Source: Acanthaster planci (lineage: Eukaryota; Echinodermata; Asteroidea; Valvatida; Acanthasteridae). From it: 39,996 nucleotides of DNA. Shown here in pieces: positions 1 to 12,022 of the stretch (position 1 is its first letter; each line of letters begins with the position of its first letter). The position numbers were made by a program, and so were the translations under genes. The notes under the pieces are model-generated. The model did not search any database. It saw nothing but the letters and a program-made list of their open reading frames with translations, and was not told the DNA's origin. The stretch covers positions 513,717 to 553,712 of the forward strand of contig NW_019091464.1 in assembly GCF_001949145.1 (NCBI RefSeq), written 5' to 3'.

Positions 1-543
1 ATGGAAATATTCAGTCTGAATATTGGCCGGTACATGTACAGTATATTAATTACCGTACCTGCGTTACCTTACACATTTCATGAACCTGCTTTAAAATTCA
101 CCCTCGTACCTGACTGTGACAGTACTGAGCATGCCTTGACAGGGTGACAACTCAGCATCGGCAGGCAGCCTTCAGGTACTTCACTGAATGTGTGCACTGA
201 GCTCACATCCATTATTTCTTTGCTGCCTGCTCAATCTGAATGCTGCAGTCACACACTGTCCAGGCTGTTGGCGCATTGACAGGGGAGCATTCTTTCTGGA
301 GGAGGGTCCATACTGAGTGTCTGGTTCCCACTGTGAACATCCATCTTTCAGCATCTGTGTGGGCCCCCCCCCCACAGCACTGGGGTAGCAGTTGGAATAC
401 ACATCCTGATGGGATTATTTGAACAGTTGAACTTTGCTCCAGCACTGAAGCCTACAATATACAAACTCAGTGATTGATTGTTCTTGTAGCAACCCCTGAC
501 TGTCTTGTCTCTCATCTCCACCAGCAGACCCCCCAAGAAGCCC
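1..543. other. 5' flank of NOS1AP homologue, no gene seen
   Basis: I see no gene in this stretch. The open frames here overlap each other on both strands, have no splice context and include a C-run at about 363-373, so they look like chance. The proximal promoter of the downstream gene should lie at the right end of this segment or in 545-651, but I cannot point to a TATA box or initiator with confidence. Confidence 0.5.
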
Positions 544-651
544 TGAGTAGTCCTTCCCACAGCTAGTACATGTTCATGGTCAAGGTCCCTCATCCGTCAT
601 CTGCTCGCGGGACTCCTTCCAACTGAGGGAGCGACGCACTGTGCTGCTACG

Positions 652-759
652 ATGCCGTCCAAGAAGAACAAGTACAACTTGGTGGAGGATGCCTTTGACA
701 CTCGAATCCCGCTTCACAGCGAGGAGGCTTTCCAGCATGGGATAGCATTTTCGGCCAAG
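652..759 (+). CDS. NOS1AP: NOS1AP/CAPON homologue, coding part of exon 1
   Basis: This exon encodes the first 36 residues of a homologue of the carboxyl-terminal PDZ ligand of neuronal nitric oxide synthase. The family is a cytosolic adaptor: an N-terminal PTB domain binds partners, and a C-terminal motif in vertebrates binds the nNOS PDZ domain. The translation starts [15 protein letters not shown], continues with [14 protein letters not shown] and ends FSAK, which matches the family N-terminus nearly residue for residue. The ATG is chosen because the family starts there, A is at -3, and the frame upstream is closed by TGA at 544-546. The exon ends in phase 0 at a perfect donor, gtaagt at 760-765. 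The transcribed leader probably begins between 545 and 651, but its start is not visible. The rest of the gene follows after a very long intron. Confidence 0.93.
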
Positions 760-2151
760 GTAAGTCGCGCCGTGTACCTGGTATCCCTGCAGTAGTGCGT
801 GTTCATGAGCAACAAGGAAGCCAGTGAAACTGTTTCTGAGGGTTTTCTGATATTTGTGTTCATCGTGCAGAATTTCCCTGAAAGCTTAATTTTTTCCTCA
901 GTAAACCCCGCAACCTAAAATCAGACAAAATGCAATGCAGTATTTGAAGCATTTTTGTTGATTTGTACCCGGTACATGTAGTGTATGTACACAGTGGAGC
1001 TGTTGGTGGTAATGCTAAGATTATTGAAATTTATCAGAGAGGATCCGTGAAAGACTTCTTTTTCACTCCCTTTGGATGGCACAGGAAAGTACAGTTAATG
1101 TAAACTTTACAACAAAATTAGCATACACTGTTTCTTATTCGTTTTAGGCTATGTGACATAGAAGTAGTCATAACACGGAAGAAGAGTGGGTGAAAAAGAA
1201 AAACTTCATTTCTCAGGAAAATTCAGGATATTGATTTCATTTTTGAATTGTGTGCCTTTACTTACAGTACTTTGTGTAAAATGATTTGGCTTGGCATTCC
1301 TAACTTTACAAATGTTCAGTTCTTAGTGTGTATTACAGTATTTGTCCAAAGTTATTTTTGTCAAGAATGTCATTCGGGTCACATTCATTTTTCCCTGGGT
1401 GAGCAGGTGAAAGGCATTCCTACCCGTACTGGTCTGTTTTTAAAGTCTGCAACACCACCATACTCAAGGGAAAACTGGCTTGGTTGTGGCTTGGAAGCTG
1501 TTCAGATCCTCTCAGTAATCTGGCCATTAAGGAGATCACTTACCCAAACACTCCAGGAGATCTCCAGCCCAGATCTCATTCCCCCTGCCCAAAGGCATCT
1601 GGTCCAGCACTCAACCACTGAAAGTGATTAGACCTCTCACCATCCCATCTCAGTGTGTCCTGGGGGAGGGGGGACTGCAGTCCTGGATCACTTTCAGGAA
1701 ATGTTGGTGTGGACTCACAGGTCACAAACTATGAAATTTGTGCTCAGTAATGAAGAGGCAAAATTCATACTTTGCTGAGTCTCAATTGACCTTTTTTCCA
1801 GACCCCTGCAAATTTTTTACATTTGGGAGTGAGAATGTGTATAAGTCTGAGCAGGAGAATGTAAGAATGCTTTCAAATGTGAGGGTCTTGCCCAGAGCGG
1901 ACTTCCAGCATTTGTAAACATTACATTTCTAATCCTTTTAACAGGTATGAAGGAGTAAATTATGCACTGGTACTCCAGTTCCAATTCGGCCACATGTGAA
2001 ATGATGTTTTCAAAATGGTTCCATTTCAATATGAATCTCTCTCCTGGACTGAAATGTCCACCAAATGAAACCTTATCTGAAACACTTCAATTTGCGATGG
2101 ATTCTTACACATTGAAAATTTCTCCTTCTTGAGGAATTTCAATCGGTTTTG

Positions 2152-2297
2152 TGAAATCCTTGTGGAGACCTACATGTATTCACCTTTAGAAATTCCTTGT
2201 GGAGACCTATTCAACCCATTCTTCTGGGTCTCCACAAGGCACCGTATTTCAGCACATCTGAACAAAGCCATGTCTCCACAAGGATACAAATTTCAGA
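2152..2297. repeat. Nested foldback with four GTGGAGAC boxes
   Basis: The string CCTTGTGGAGACC occurs twice in direct orientation (2158-2170 and 2195-2207) and its complement twice in inverted orientation (GGGTCTCCACAAGG at 2226-2239 and TGTCTCCACAAGGAT near 2271-2285). The inner pair folds around ATTCAACCCATTCTTCT, and the outer pair encloses it. This is the usual look of a small non-autonomous foldback element. No target duplication is clear, so its class is unknown. Confidence 0.6.
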
Positions 2298-4117
2298 ATG
2301 GGTGTACATGATGAAGAAATGTACCGGGTCTGTCAAATGTGGAAATACAGGAATGTTTGCTAAAAACTGGAGCAGGGCTACATGCACACGTACACATGTA
2401 CTGTTCATGTATGTAAGTGAGTGCACTGTTCGAGCTCCACATGTGGCATTCGATCTTTATCAGATTGTCTTTGACTTATGTCCTGGCTGGCTGCGCACAC
2501 ATGTACATGTACAGGGGGGGTATAAAGAGCAGCCCACATGACAGCAGATTGCCAGCTTGATTTCATTCGTCCATCTTGGTTGAATGTGTAGCTGCAATTT
2601 ATTGTTCAGATCAATTGAGTGCTGTTTAGGCTAGCTTTGGCAACAATACCAGAATAAAATGAGCATGCATTAATGACATTTCAGCATAATTTCAGTCAAA
2701 CTGCATGGGTTGTTGCTTTCTGCTACCCAGTAGGCCTATGCTGTACTGTATTATGCCGTACATAGACTTGGCTTTGAAAGACTGGGTACTAGTACATTGT
2801 ACATACCGGTACACTGTACAGGTATTTTGTAAATTGTGCTTTCCAAAGAATATTCAAATCTCAATTGCCCAATGTAACCTGCAATAATAATCTCAGGCTA
2901 ATCTAAGTAATCTATCTTTACAAACCTGTCACCCTGTACCCAGATCTTGAGATAATCTGTAGTCAGTGCCCTTGTTGCCGTGTCTTGGTGCACTTCATTT
3001 TTTGAAAGTCCTTCCATCCTGGCCCTTCCCTCTTCCTGCCAATCGGTTGCTCCCTGACTACTCATTATCTCAAGTGCCCCTGCAGCTGCTCTCATCGCTT
3101 GCCTGCAGAATCATATGATGCAAGATACTTTGTACATGTACATGTATGGGGCGGAGAGAACCCCCCTGTCTTTGTGTTGGTCATTGTTTGATCGGAATCT
3201 CAGGAATTCTTTACAGACTTCTAGGGGGGATGTGTTAGGTAACAATACTCTCGAGTGTGTATAGGGATTGGACATGTGGGGGGAGGTACCCATTGGCCCC
3301 ATATCGTGCACAATATCTGCAGAATCCTTGGCCGGTTCAGTTTTACAATGATAGAAATACCGGTACATGAAGACCAAATGCACAAAGGGAAAAGGTCTAA
3401 TGTACCGGTACATGTACCTCAATGAAATGCTATCACTTTTCACATCTACAGGTATACTCATGTAGCTATCAAAATACTGTTACAATAAGACCACCAGAGC
3501 TTTTAAAGTGGAAAATACTGGGTTTTTTTGTACCTTTGCTCAGATTGCAAATATTTGGGTAATTGAACAGTAACTGGGATAGGGTTGAGAAAGTCTAGCT
3601 GACTGTAAGAGTGTGTAGGCCCTATCCTAATTTTCAGCATATTTTGAAAACCCTCTTTTCGGTAACGATATGGTTTTCGGTTACAATATAGGTGAAATAC
3701 GGGGCGCATGGCCTCCATTTATGGGACTGGAAACTGAAATTGTCCTTAAATATGCTCCAACTTTGCAGTAGTGCTCAGCATCTATGGTATATGCACCGGT
3801 ACAGGTACTGTAATGTATAAAACAAAAAGTTGCAAAAGCTGCCCCAGAAATTCCTACAAGTTGTGACACTTTTTTTAAATGTAAATTATAGCTGGAATGT
3901 TTGTTTTCTTATGTTTCCTTGGGTAAGAGGGCAAAAGGTTCTCCACGGACTTCCAGGGACGAGCCCTTGCTTTAATTTTGGCCTGACATTTAAAGGAGAA
4001 AAACCAATGGGGAGAGGGGGGTAATTCATCTTAGAAACTTTTTCTACAGCTGCTTAGGCAAAATCTAGGCATTTAGTCTTTTATGAGTCCCCATCCTGCA
4101 TGAGCATTTTTTGTGTA

Positions 4118-4176
4118 TTAACCCTAACCCTCCTCAATCCTTTACCTGTTGGAGGACTGAGGAGTGTTAGGGTTAA
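4118..4176. repeat. Small hairpin with telomere-like arms
   Basis: A 23-nt left arm beginning TTAACCCTAACCCTCCTC pairs with a right arm ending GAGTGTTAGGGTTAA, with two mismatches and a 13-nt loop. The arms contain CCCTAA and TTAGGG units, but only one or two of each, so this is a short inverted repeat rather than a true interstitial telomere tract. Confidence 0.6.
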
Positions 4177-6279
4177 CCACTTGCTGCTGGTGGCAGTTAT
4201 CAATGTTGATAATGCTGGGGTGGGATAATTATCATTTTTTTCTGTTTTCAAAATTCTTTAAAAATTCCTACATATATCTTCATTTACTGGACACTTACAT
4301 GTACACCCACGTGAAGGACTGTCTGGTGGGTACTCTAGTCTGACAGACAAAAATCTGTTGACGCCCGAGGTTTTCAGCCAGGCTTACAGCCTTGTAAAAA
4401 GAGCCCAGATTGTGCGCGGTGTTATATACATGTAGCTTTCTTTTGTTCCCAAACCTGGCACAGTGTGCTGCTGACCTCTTTTCAATAGGGGCCAGATTAG
4501 CATGCAGCGGTGCTGTGTGGCTCATCGCTGCAATGGTGGAGCGCTTTTGTCTCCATTGGTAATCCGCTCGCTCTAAATGCCCCAAACGTTGGTATACCGT
4601 TTCAAAACAAGGCTGGATTATCTCCACTTTTGAGAGTGACAAACTGATGTTCCGAGTACGGTCTTTTGTTACAAGACCCCTAGTTCCCTTTGTCCGATTT
4701 CAGAAACCCCGGCCACGCATGTAAATCATACATGTCCTGTACCGGAGTCCCCGGCAGGAAGTGGTTAAAGTGGAATCCCTTTCAGATTCCCATGTACACT
4801 TCACACAGATGGTTTCAGGATTTCAATTTGGACATACATGTAGATATGTACATGTTAAATGTACCGGTATATTGCATTTTCTCTTTGGTACCAATATGCT
4901 TTGTTGGCCAAGGAATTTCAAGTGCTGATGACCACATGTTCGTACATGTACATATGACATACACTGTACATGTACAAGTGTAACATTGTACATGTGCATG
5001 TGTACCAGTACACCTGGGCATTTTATAAGAATTTGATTTTTGATAAAATTGGTGTCAAAATTACTGTTTAAATCTATTTAACACTGGAAAAATATCAGAG
5101 GCTCAATGAAAAAAATTCCATTTGATGGAGTTTTGTTCACTTGTATTCCATGAACTTTTTATGTCCATTCCACATTCTGTAAACTACATAATTGTTTATT
5201 TAAAAGAAGAGATCTACCGTATCCACATGGTGTTAGTTACTGTACCGCACCCCTTACCGGTATCTTATCTAATTCTTTTTTACCCATACTAAAGATTCAA
5301 AGGTCGTTTTTTCTCACCACGGTTGGAAACATGTCAGACGTTTACATGTACATGTACATGCACATTTTTTTTTCCGGGGGTGGGGCTCCGAAGGGGAACT
5401 CCAAGTACCTGCCGGTCGGGCTTTTCCCAATATTCAACCTCCTTTTGTGTCTTATATTTCATGTGGAACTGTATATATACTGATTACACATTTGGTGGAG
5501 AAATGCTCCACTGCAGTTGTTGGGTTTTTCCCATTCTGTCGGGTATGCACATTATAAATTACTGTAACAAACATTTGTATAGCCTTTTTACATGTTTTAT
5601 TGCCATGTCTATCACGGATCTGCCGCTGCCGGTCGGGCAAAATGCCTACATTAGGTGGCATAAGGAATTGTTACACAATGTTATACATTGCTTGACAAGT
5701 GGTTTTTTTTTCTAGAGCTTGAGTGTCACGTAGGCAGTTGTTGTTCTGACAGCAGTGAGGACAGTTGTCCGCTGAGTTTGTGTAGTGAATAAATTCAGTT
5801 TTTCTGGTTGGAAATCCTGTGTCCACTTCCTCTTCCTGGAAGCAATTTTGAAGTTTCTACATGTACTTTGTTCCCACTTGGTTTGGTACATTGTACCTTA
5901 AGTGGAAACATATTTTTCTTCATGATGCACTGGTAGCATACTTACATGTACCGCTACCTGATGCACGTACCGGTAGTTGGTAGTGTACGGTATATGGTAC
6001 CAGCCTACCCGGCTGGTATGCTGATGGAGAATTCAAGGAAACTTCAAGGGCATGCACACCCCTGGTACCATTATTTCCCTGGTGTACACGTATGTATGTA
6101 CCGGTATACATGTAAAGAGTATGAAGTACCAGCTGCACCTGCACCTGCACATGCACGTACAGTGTCTTTGCATGTCGTCACTGTGTACAGTGCATGTACG
6201 GTTAGCACATGTACACGTACAGTACATCTACCCCAATTTACATGTACAAGTACAGTATGTATGTACATGTGCTGCCACG

Positions 6280-7271
6280 ATGCTGTAGTGTGATCAAGCG
6301 TGAAGGCAGAAGAGGGAATAAACAGGTCAAACAAAACTCTGAAAGTTAGTGGTTTACTAGTAGAGGAGCTCATCCAACTCCACTGTCATCTTGGGATAGA
6401 CAACTTTGTCGATTACTGCAACTTACATGTACACTACAGCTCTAGGCCAACTGTGGATGAGGTGTGAATGTGTTGACCCCACAACTGTCGTGACACCAGT
6501 GTGAGCCACTGCGCTGAAGTGAAGATGGGGCCGGCATTACCATTTGCTTTTCCGGATGGTGTGGAGGAGTTAATAGACTTACATGTAGGAGAAGGAGAAG
6601 AGCCTATCGGTGCCGAAGGAGGAGATCTGGCTGGAGGACCAAACAGAAGAGAACAGGAGTCTATCCCATGCCAACCGTCTGACGACGACGGCAGCCACAA
6701 ATACATGTACATGAACTGGTTCGACGATTTGGTACCGGGGATACAGGCAATTGCCATGTTTCATCCTGTTGAAAACACTCAACCACCAGGGCAGGATTCT
6801 CAACATGCCACCAAAGTATTCAAGCCCAGTCCCCTTGAGTTTGAATATTACACTCCTGATGACATGGCAAAAGAAAATCTACGCGCTGATGACAGCAGCC
6901 GTGATCTTCCCGTCCAGAAGCTTTCAAGTCCGAGGTGGAGATTGATGAGCAGCCAGGAAAGACAGACGGAGGGAAGGAAAGTGTGTGTTCATCCTGATCA
7001 CCGGGGCCACTACAGGACCATCATACTGGCTCTTGAAGACCCTGATCTGACAAATGGTGCTGGCAAGCCTGGAAAGGATAAAGAGGCAGTACCCCTACAG
7101 AGCAGCAGCTGTGAGGGACAAGCCTTTGGACAAGGACATAAGTTTAAGAAAGTCATCCTTCAACGTTCAGCATCTTGGCCTCTTTGTCATTCCGTTGGCC
7201 CTGACAAGTTGACCCCCATCAAAAATTCATTAAGCATGCCAGTGATACAGGATACCAAGACTCAATCTTGA
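6280..7271 (+). pseudogene. Decayed coding-like repeat, copy A (family not recognised)
   Basis: From 6501 a 256-codon frame runs to a stop at 7269-7271. Just upstream, another frame (about 6290-6460) reads like protein (contains LLVEELIQLHCHLG and DNFVDYCNL) and ends at a stop, so an original longer frame seems broken. The same sequence, diverged, recurs in copy B. Shared landmarks are ESIPCQPSDDDGSHKY here against ESIACPPTQDIGSHQY there, then PVENTQPP against PIQNTEPP, then a shared ENL motif. Base composition is GC-richer than the flanks. No catalytic motif is visible. It could be the tail of a retroelement polyprotein, part of a DNA-transposon gene, or a retrocopied host gene. I do not recognise the family. 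Confidence 0.55.
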
Positions 7272-7677
7272 AGGCTGACATGGAAACTTTACTGAGATCC
7301 AAAAACTGACAATGTCACCCATATTTGGAAAAGAGACAAACAACATGTACAATGTACGGGCACTATTCATAATGTACATGTTACATGTACATGTACGTGG
7401 GTGCAACCATGTACTCGTACATGTGGTTGTGCGTTAGTCAAGGTTAGTTCATAAAAATTGTCTTCCCAAATGTATTGAAAAGAGCCAAAAAGTTATAATT
7501 TCATGCATTTGCTAAAGATGATGTCTTGAGAAACACGTGTTGTCAAATTTATTCATAAAGATTCAGAAGTACATTTACTACATGTATATATTCAGTGTAT
7601 GTATTTAAAGAAGGCTACATTGGTCAGACAAATGTAACATACTGGTACATGTACGTACATACATGTGTACAGTGTTA

Positions 7678-7911
7678 ATGTGAACCAAAGATCGTATAGC
7701 GCCGGGAGAACTTCACCGCGAATATACGTAAAACGTTGTAATCTCATAGGCGCCATTTGAGCAAGCGATACGCATGCGCAATGCACATTACTGCTTAGGC
7801 GCAGGCGCCGTGGCAGGCACGTGCACCTGGTGAGCCTGTACCCAAGCATAACCGTAAACCGCGCAGGCGTATCGCTTACTCAAATGGCGCTATACGATCT
7901 TTGATGTGAAC
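7678..7911. mobile_element. hAT-type MITE with 8-bp target duplication
   Basis: The element proper is 7686-7903 (218 bp). It is flanked on both sides by the direct repeat ATGTGAAC (7678-7685 and 7904-7911). Terminal inverted repeats start CAAAGATCGTATAGCGCC and extend to 37 bp with one mismatch (right arm 7867-7903). The 8-bp duplication and a CAAAG terminus, fitting the YARNG pattern, are the signature of the hAT superfamily. The left arm is split by 51 extra bases (7704-7754) bordered by GCGCC on both sides. There is no transposase frame, so it is non-autonomous. Confidence 0.88.
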
Positions 7912-7956
7912 TACAGTGTACATGTATGTCTTCTTGTACAACGTGTAGATTGGTAT

Positions 7957-8039
7957 CCATGGACTGTTAGTTCCAGTTACTGCTTTCTATAACTTCTTAT
8001 GAAATGCAGTGTGTGTATCCAGGAAGTACATGTACATGT
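7957..8039 (+). repeat. Exact 83-bp direct repeat, copy 1
   Basis: It begins CCATGGACTGTTAGTTCC and ends in ACATGTACATGT. Every base is identical to 10475-10557, while the flanks on both sides are unrelated. It has no inverted ends and no open frame. The identity contrasts with the heavy divergence of other repeats in this intron. Confidence 0.95.
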
Positions 8040-8533
8040 TTTTTAGCAGTATTGCAGAACAATGTTTGGGAGGAAAAGGAATATGTATACTCAGTACTGG
8101 GTACATGTTCAGTACACCGTTTTTTTTTCTAGAGCTTTTTGAGGGGTACAAATATTTCCCAAACATGATACTCATGTACTGGTACATTGTATTTTCTCCC
8201 CAAAAGTTTACAAGTAATGACTGCCATTTTGTGTGGAGGGCCACCGTTTGCAGAAAATTTGATCTTGGTTGTATCAATTTCTGTCTCAGAATGCAAATTT
8301 CACAATGTCTAGTATCAAATTACCGGTAAGAGGCACTTCCATTTAACAGTTAAAACAAGTATGTAATTCATATTAAGTGTAATAGTATGTTTGCATATGA
8401 TTTTTTCAACACTTTAATACAAGTTGTACAGGGCACCGGTTCCTACACTCTACATGGTTTTGTACTTATGGCTAGCTGTACTTGCATGGTAGACAAAACA
8501 GCATTTACATGTACATGTACATGTATGATGTAT

Positions 8534-8637
8534 GGCTGCATCTGAATCTCTTGTCTAGAGCTAGGTCTAGGTCTTTGCTCCATTGGACATGCGTGGAGAT
8601 GCGCAGACAATAGACCTAGCCGTGGCTCTGGAAGCCC
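8534..8637 (+). mobile_element. Dispersed MITE-like repeat, copy 1
   Basis: This 104-bp segment starts GGCTGCATCTGAATCTCTTG and ends near GGCTCTGGAAGCCC. It is present in reverse orientation at 26998-27090. Internally, GAGCTAGGTCTAGGTC on the left and TAGACCTAGCCGTGGCTC on the right are roughly inverted, which suggests a small inverted-repeat element. No target duplication is seen. Confidence 0.7.
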
Positions 8638-9288
8638 AAGGAATTTGGCTCATTCTAAAGTCTTTTTAGATCACGGTTGACAGTTTTTTAAATGATATTG
8701 CCACCCTACATGTACACATACTGTATTCATATGGGAACCAAACTGGGTTTACCCGACCAGGTACTGTGGATACCTGTAGAATTTACACGTTGTCTTTCTG
8801 CACCATGGTTACTGGAAGTAAAGTGAAAACAAGCTTTAAAAATGACAAATTTCTAACAGTGTCATTCAACAATTTCACTACTTTTTTTTTTCAAACACCC
8901 CTCATGCCATTGTTGGTTCTTGTTTCTGTCACGAGTAGTTGTACATGTACATCAGTCCCTTTTTATGGAGATACATGTAACTGTATATGTAGTCACATGT
9001 TGGGCGCATGCTGATGTATTGTTAAGGTAGCACAGAATCTGATATGCCAGAGGCAAGGGACTTTTCCTTAAATTACCAATTCATGGTAAAATGTTTTATA
9101 CTCAGCAGAGGGCTACTATAGTGCTCTCAATTGTAAAGAGGCTATGTTTTCCCAACTGAATGTATCATCAGTGGGAAGATAATATTTTGTTTTTCAAGTT
9201 CAATTTTATTGGTTGTCAATTATTGCCATACAGTATTTCATCATTTAATATATACTTGCATGTCATTTTTCATCAATTACATGTATAT

Positions 9289-9452
9289 CGTGTGTGCCGC
9301 CGTGGCTTTGGGCACATGGTTGCCTATTACTGGTCGGGCCTGGTGTTGCCCATCCCTTTCATAATGTATGATGTTTGTTGTTCGTGTATGCTGTTGTGAC
9401 TTTGGGCCTGGTTTTGACCATTCCTGGTCGGGCCCGGTGTTGCCTTTGATTG
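9289..9452 (+). repeat. Two 94-bp-spaced tandem units
   Basis: Unit 1 begins CGTGTGTGCCGCCGTGGC at 9289 and unit 2 begins CGTGTATGCTGTTGTGAC at 9383. Both then carry TTTGGGC and later CTGGTCGGGCC, a G/C-T-rich stretch and GTGTTGCC. They resemble in style the tandem units at 12.0-12.4 kb, which also carry TCGGGCC, so they may be a stray fragment of the same retroelement 5' region. That link is inference. Confidence 0.65.
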
Positions 9453-10474
9453 ATATGATCACTACATGTACAGGTACCGGTAGAACAATTGACAATTCAA
9501 CCGGTATGCCCTATGTCTGGTATCCAGAATAAAACACTCCTGTGTGGCTGAGGCATACATGTAAACGCAATTAACTGTCTTCCAAGTGCTGTCAGAACAA
9601 ATGTTTAGATGGACCAAGCATGCCGGTATATATGTAATTACATGTAGTGCCATTCATGAATACCTTACATGCACACATACATGCATCGTGTACATGTCAG
9701 AAAGTTAAACAAGTCAAAAAGATTACAGATTTTCTGTGTATTTTGAACAGTTTTGTTCAGTTTCTATGCAGTTTTTGCAGTCTTTCGCCATTATACATGT
9801 ACATGTAGAAGAGGCACACGTGATAGTATACAAGTATAAACCTTACATGTACACCTTGATATTGAGCCTGCCCTTCTTTTTGGAACTTACCGGGTACAAA
9901 AATGATTCATTTAGTTTTGTTTTGGTATACATGATTTCATGCTTGCATGTCAGAGTAGATTTACCGGTATGATCGATGTACATGTACCGATAAGATATAT
10001 GCAGTGTGTGATTTTGTTGCAATTTTAGGAGCCAGTTCAGTGTTTAAAAAAGCCAAGGTCTCTCAGGATGTAAGTAGCTCACGCGTGGGTCAGGGCGTGG
10101 CTATGCTGATAGAACAGACTATTGCGTGTGCATGTCCTCGTAGTTGTTCCCGCATAGCCTCGCTCTGAGCATGCACTGTTGAAATACCAAAACGGCTCAT
10201 TGTAGGCTGATGTACATGTAGTGTGTACATTACGTGATTATTTACAGTTTAATAGAGTCATTCAGTTTTATTTTAGCAGTATGTTGGAATTTCTGTAGTA
10301 GCATGTACATGTAGTTCTTTGATAAATGGGAATTTCTTTAATGTGCAGTTAGTGCATAAATGTTAGCTTTTAGTTCAGTAGAAGCCCTGTCATAGTGGAG
10401 TAGATTGTCTGTAACCGCAAATGCAGAATTGTTCATTCCCTTTGCAAGTCTAATCTGTAGTTTTGTTTCCATTC

Positions 10475-10557
10475 CCATGGACTGTTAGTTCCAGTTACTG
10501 CTTTCTATAACTTCTTATGAAATGCAGTGTGTGTATCCAGGAAGTACATGTACATGT
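10475..10557 (+). repeat. Exact 83-bp direct repeat, copy 2
   Basis: It is identical to 7957-8039 over all 83 bases and lies 2518 bp downstream in the same orientation. The right edge falls in a TACATGTACATGT run, which may have guided the duplication. Confidence 0.95.
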
Positions 10558-10918
10558 ACATGTAGTTTTGTTTCCATTTCCATCAAAAAATTTTGCAGTT
10601 AATATGATCATTGTAAACTGTACATGTACAAAATGGGAGTATTCAACATGTCATGTACCGGTAACCGTTGTATGGATACATGCTCCTCCCCATGCAGACC
10701 GTCCTTCAGCACACATCAAGGAGCACCTTCCTAGATGCAATTCACATCCATGGGTATTTGCTTGTGAAATTATTGTCTCTGTGTAATCCAATAAAATCCT
10801 ATTACGTGTAAAAAGGCACTTAAGCTTCAAGGTCATTAATTTGTATGCCTCATCATTAAATGCTGCAGAACACACCAAAGAAATAAAGAAAATGACAGTG
10901 CAGTTACATGTACATGTA

Positions 10919-11078
10919 GTTTGATATTGGATATTGGACATTCGCATTGGTTTGTACAGCAAATGTCTGATTTTTCTTGACACAGTGGATATTCCCTGTA
11001 TAAACCTACGGGAATGTCCAATGTTGAGAAAAATGAGATGTTCGTTTTATAAACCAATGGGAATGTCCAATATCAAAT
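10919..11078. mobile_element. Foldback element with repeated TTGGACATTC boxes
   Basis: The left arm reads TTTGATATTGGATATTGGAC then ATTCGCATTGGTTTGTA. The right arm read in reverse gives TTTGATATTGGACATTCCCA then TTGGTTTATA. The arms are about 80 bp each and meet near 11000 with almost no loop. The box TTGGACATTCCCATTGGTTT recurs twice in each arm in diverged form. This fits a small foldback transposon. No coding frame or clear target duplication is seen. Confidence 0.72.
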
Positions 11079-12022
11079 TAACTTTACTGTCGTAAAAAGA
11101 AATAATAAAGAGCAAACATTCTACCGTACTACAATTTGCAGAACAGCATGTCCCACACAATGCTAGTGCCAGGTTTACTGGTTCATTTCAAGCTACATGA
11201 TACAAGGTCCACTACACTTTGTCTCTACTGGTCATGCTCAGCCTATACCCCAGGCTGAGAGTCGAGTGGATCCTTCAAGGGTCCATGACATAAATTTCAT
11301 TTGTGAAGATTTGTTATTTTGGTATCTTTTTCGTGTTTATGGGTCGTGAATGATTTGATTGAGTGAAAAAAAGGAAGGAAAAGTGCTCTGTCTGGAAGAT
11401 TAAGACATTTCCATGCTTTCTTTGACAAATGAGGGCACTAGAGTTTGCTGCGATATCATTACAGGAGGAAACTGTTTCTTTTGGGGGTTCAAATTGTGAA
11501 CCCAGAATTTGCTTCATGAAATTATTTGTGAGAAAACTGTGCTTATCATGAGGAGGAATTCGTCAGACTTGCATACATAGTGTAAATCTGTGTCGTGGGA
11601 TTTTTTTGTTTGCTGTGAAACTGTGGACGTGATGTTTGTACAGTCTCCTGCATTCACATACCCCTGCCCAGCCCACATATGCAAATTTCCCAAGTGCCTA
11701 TTACAATTCGCTGAAAAGACTTGACTATGTATTCTGCACCTTGACCCTCCACAATGCATTGCGGTCTTGCTGCCATGTTCTTCCTTCTTTTCTCAGCGCC
11801 TTTAATTTACGGATGTGTCTTTATGGCAGTTGCGAGTTTCGTAACCTTTCACGTTTGTGAATTGACTTGATTTCTGAGTATAAATAAAGAATGTTTTCCA
11901 TGTTTTTGTAAGAGTGCTTTTCTTTGTATTTCGTGCTTTTGTTGTTCTTTTCTGCCTCTTTTTTCCGTGCATTATCTATAGGTTTGAGTGTGACATACCG
12001 TTAATTGGACTATGCTGTGTAC

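Noticed and set aside
1248-1631. A 127-codon plus-strand frame
   Set aside because: AT-rich composition, no domain, no splice context, and the reading is not protein-like over most of its length.
2501-2530. ACATGT runs as p53-family response elements (RRRCWWGYYY)
   Set aside because: The bases flanking CATG in most runs (GTA/TAC) break the purine and pyrimidine requirement, and the runs are spread over the whole window.
4118-4176. Interstitial telomere repeat
   Set aside because: Only two TTAGGG-like units per arm in an inverted arrangement; better explained as a small hairpin element.
5395-5660. CTGCCGGTCGGGC repeated near 5408 and 5628, suggestive of an element
   Set aside because: Only about 13 bp is shared, in direct orientation, with no matching flanks.
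5946-6373. Several overlapping open frames of 64-115 codons on both strands rich in Cys, Thr, Val, His and Tyr
   Set aside because: They are translations of ACATGT/GTACAT repeats (Tyr-Met-Tyr, Cys-Thr-Cys, Val-His-Val), open on both strands by composition only.
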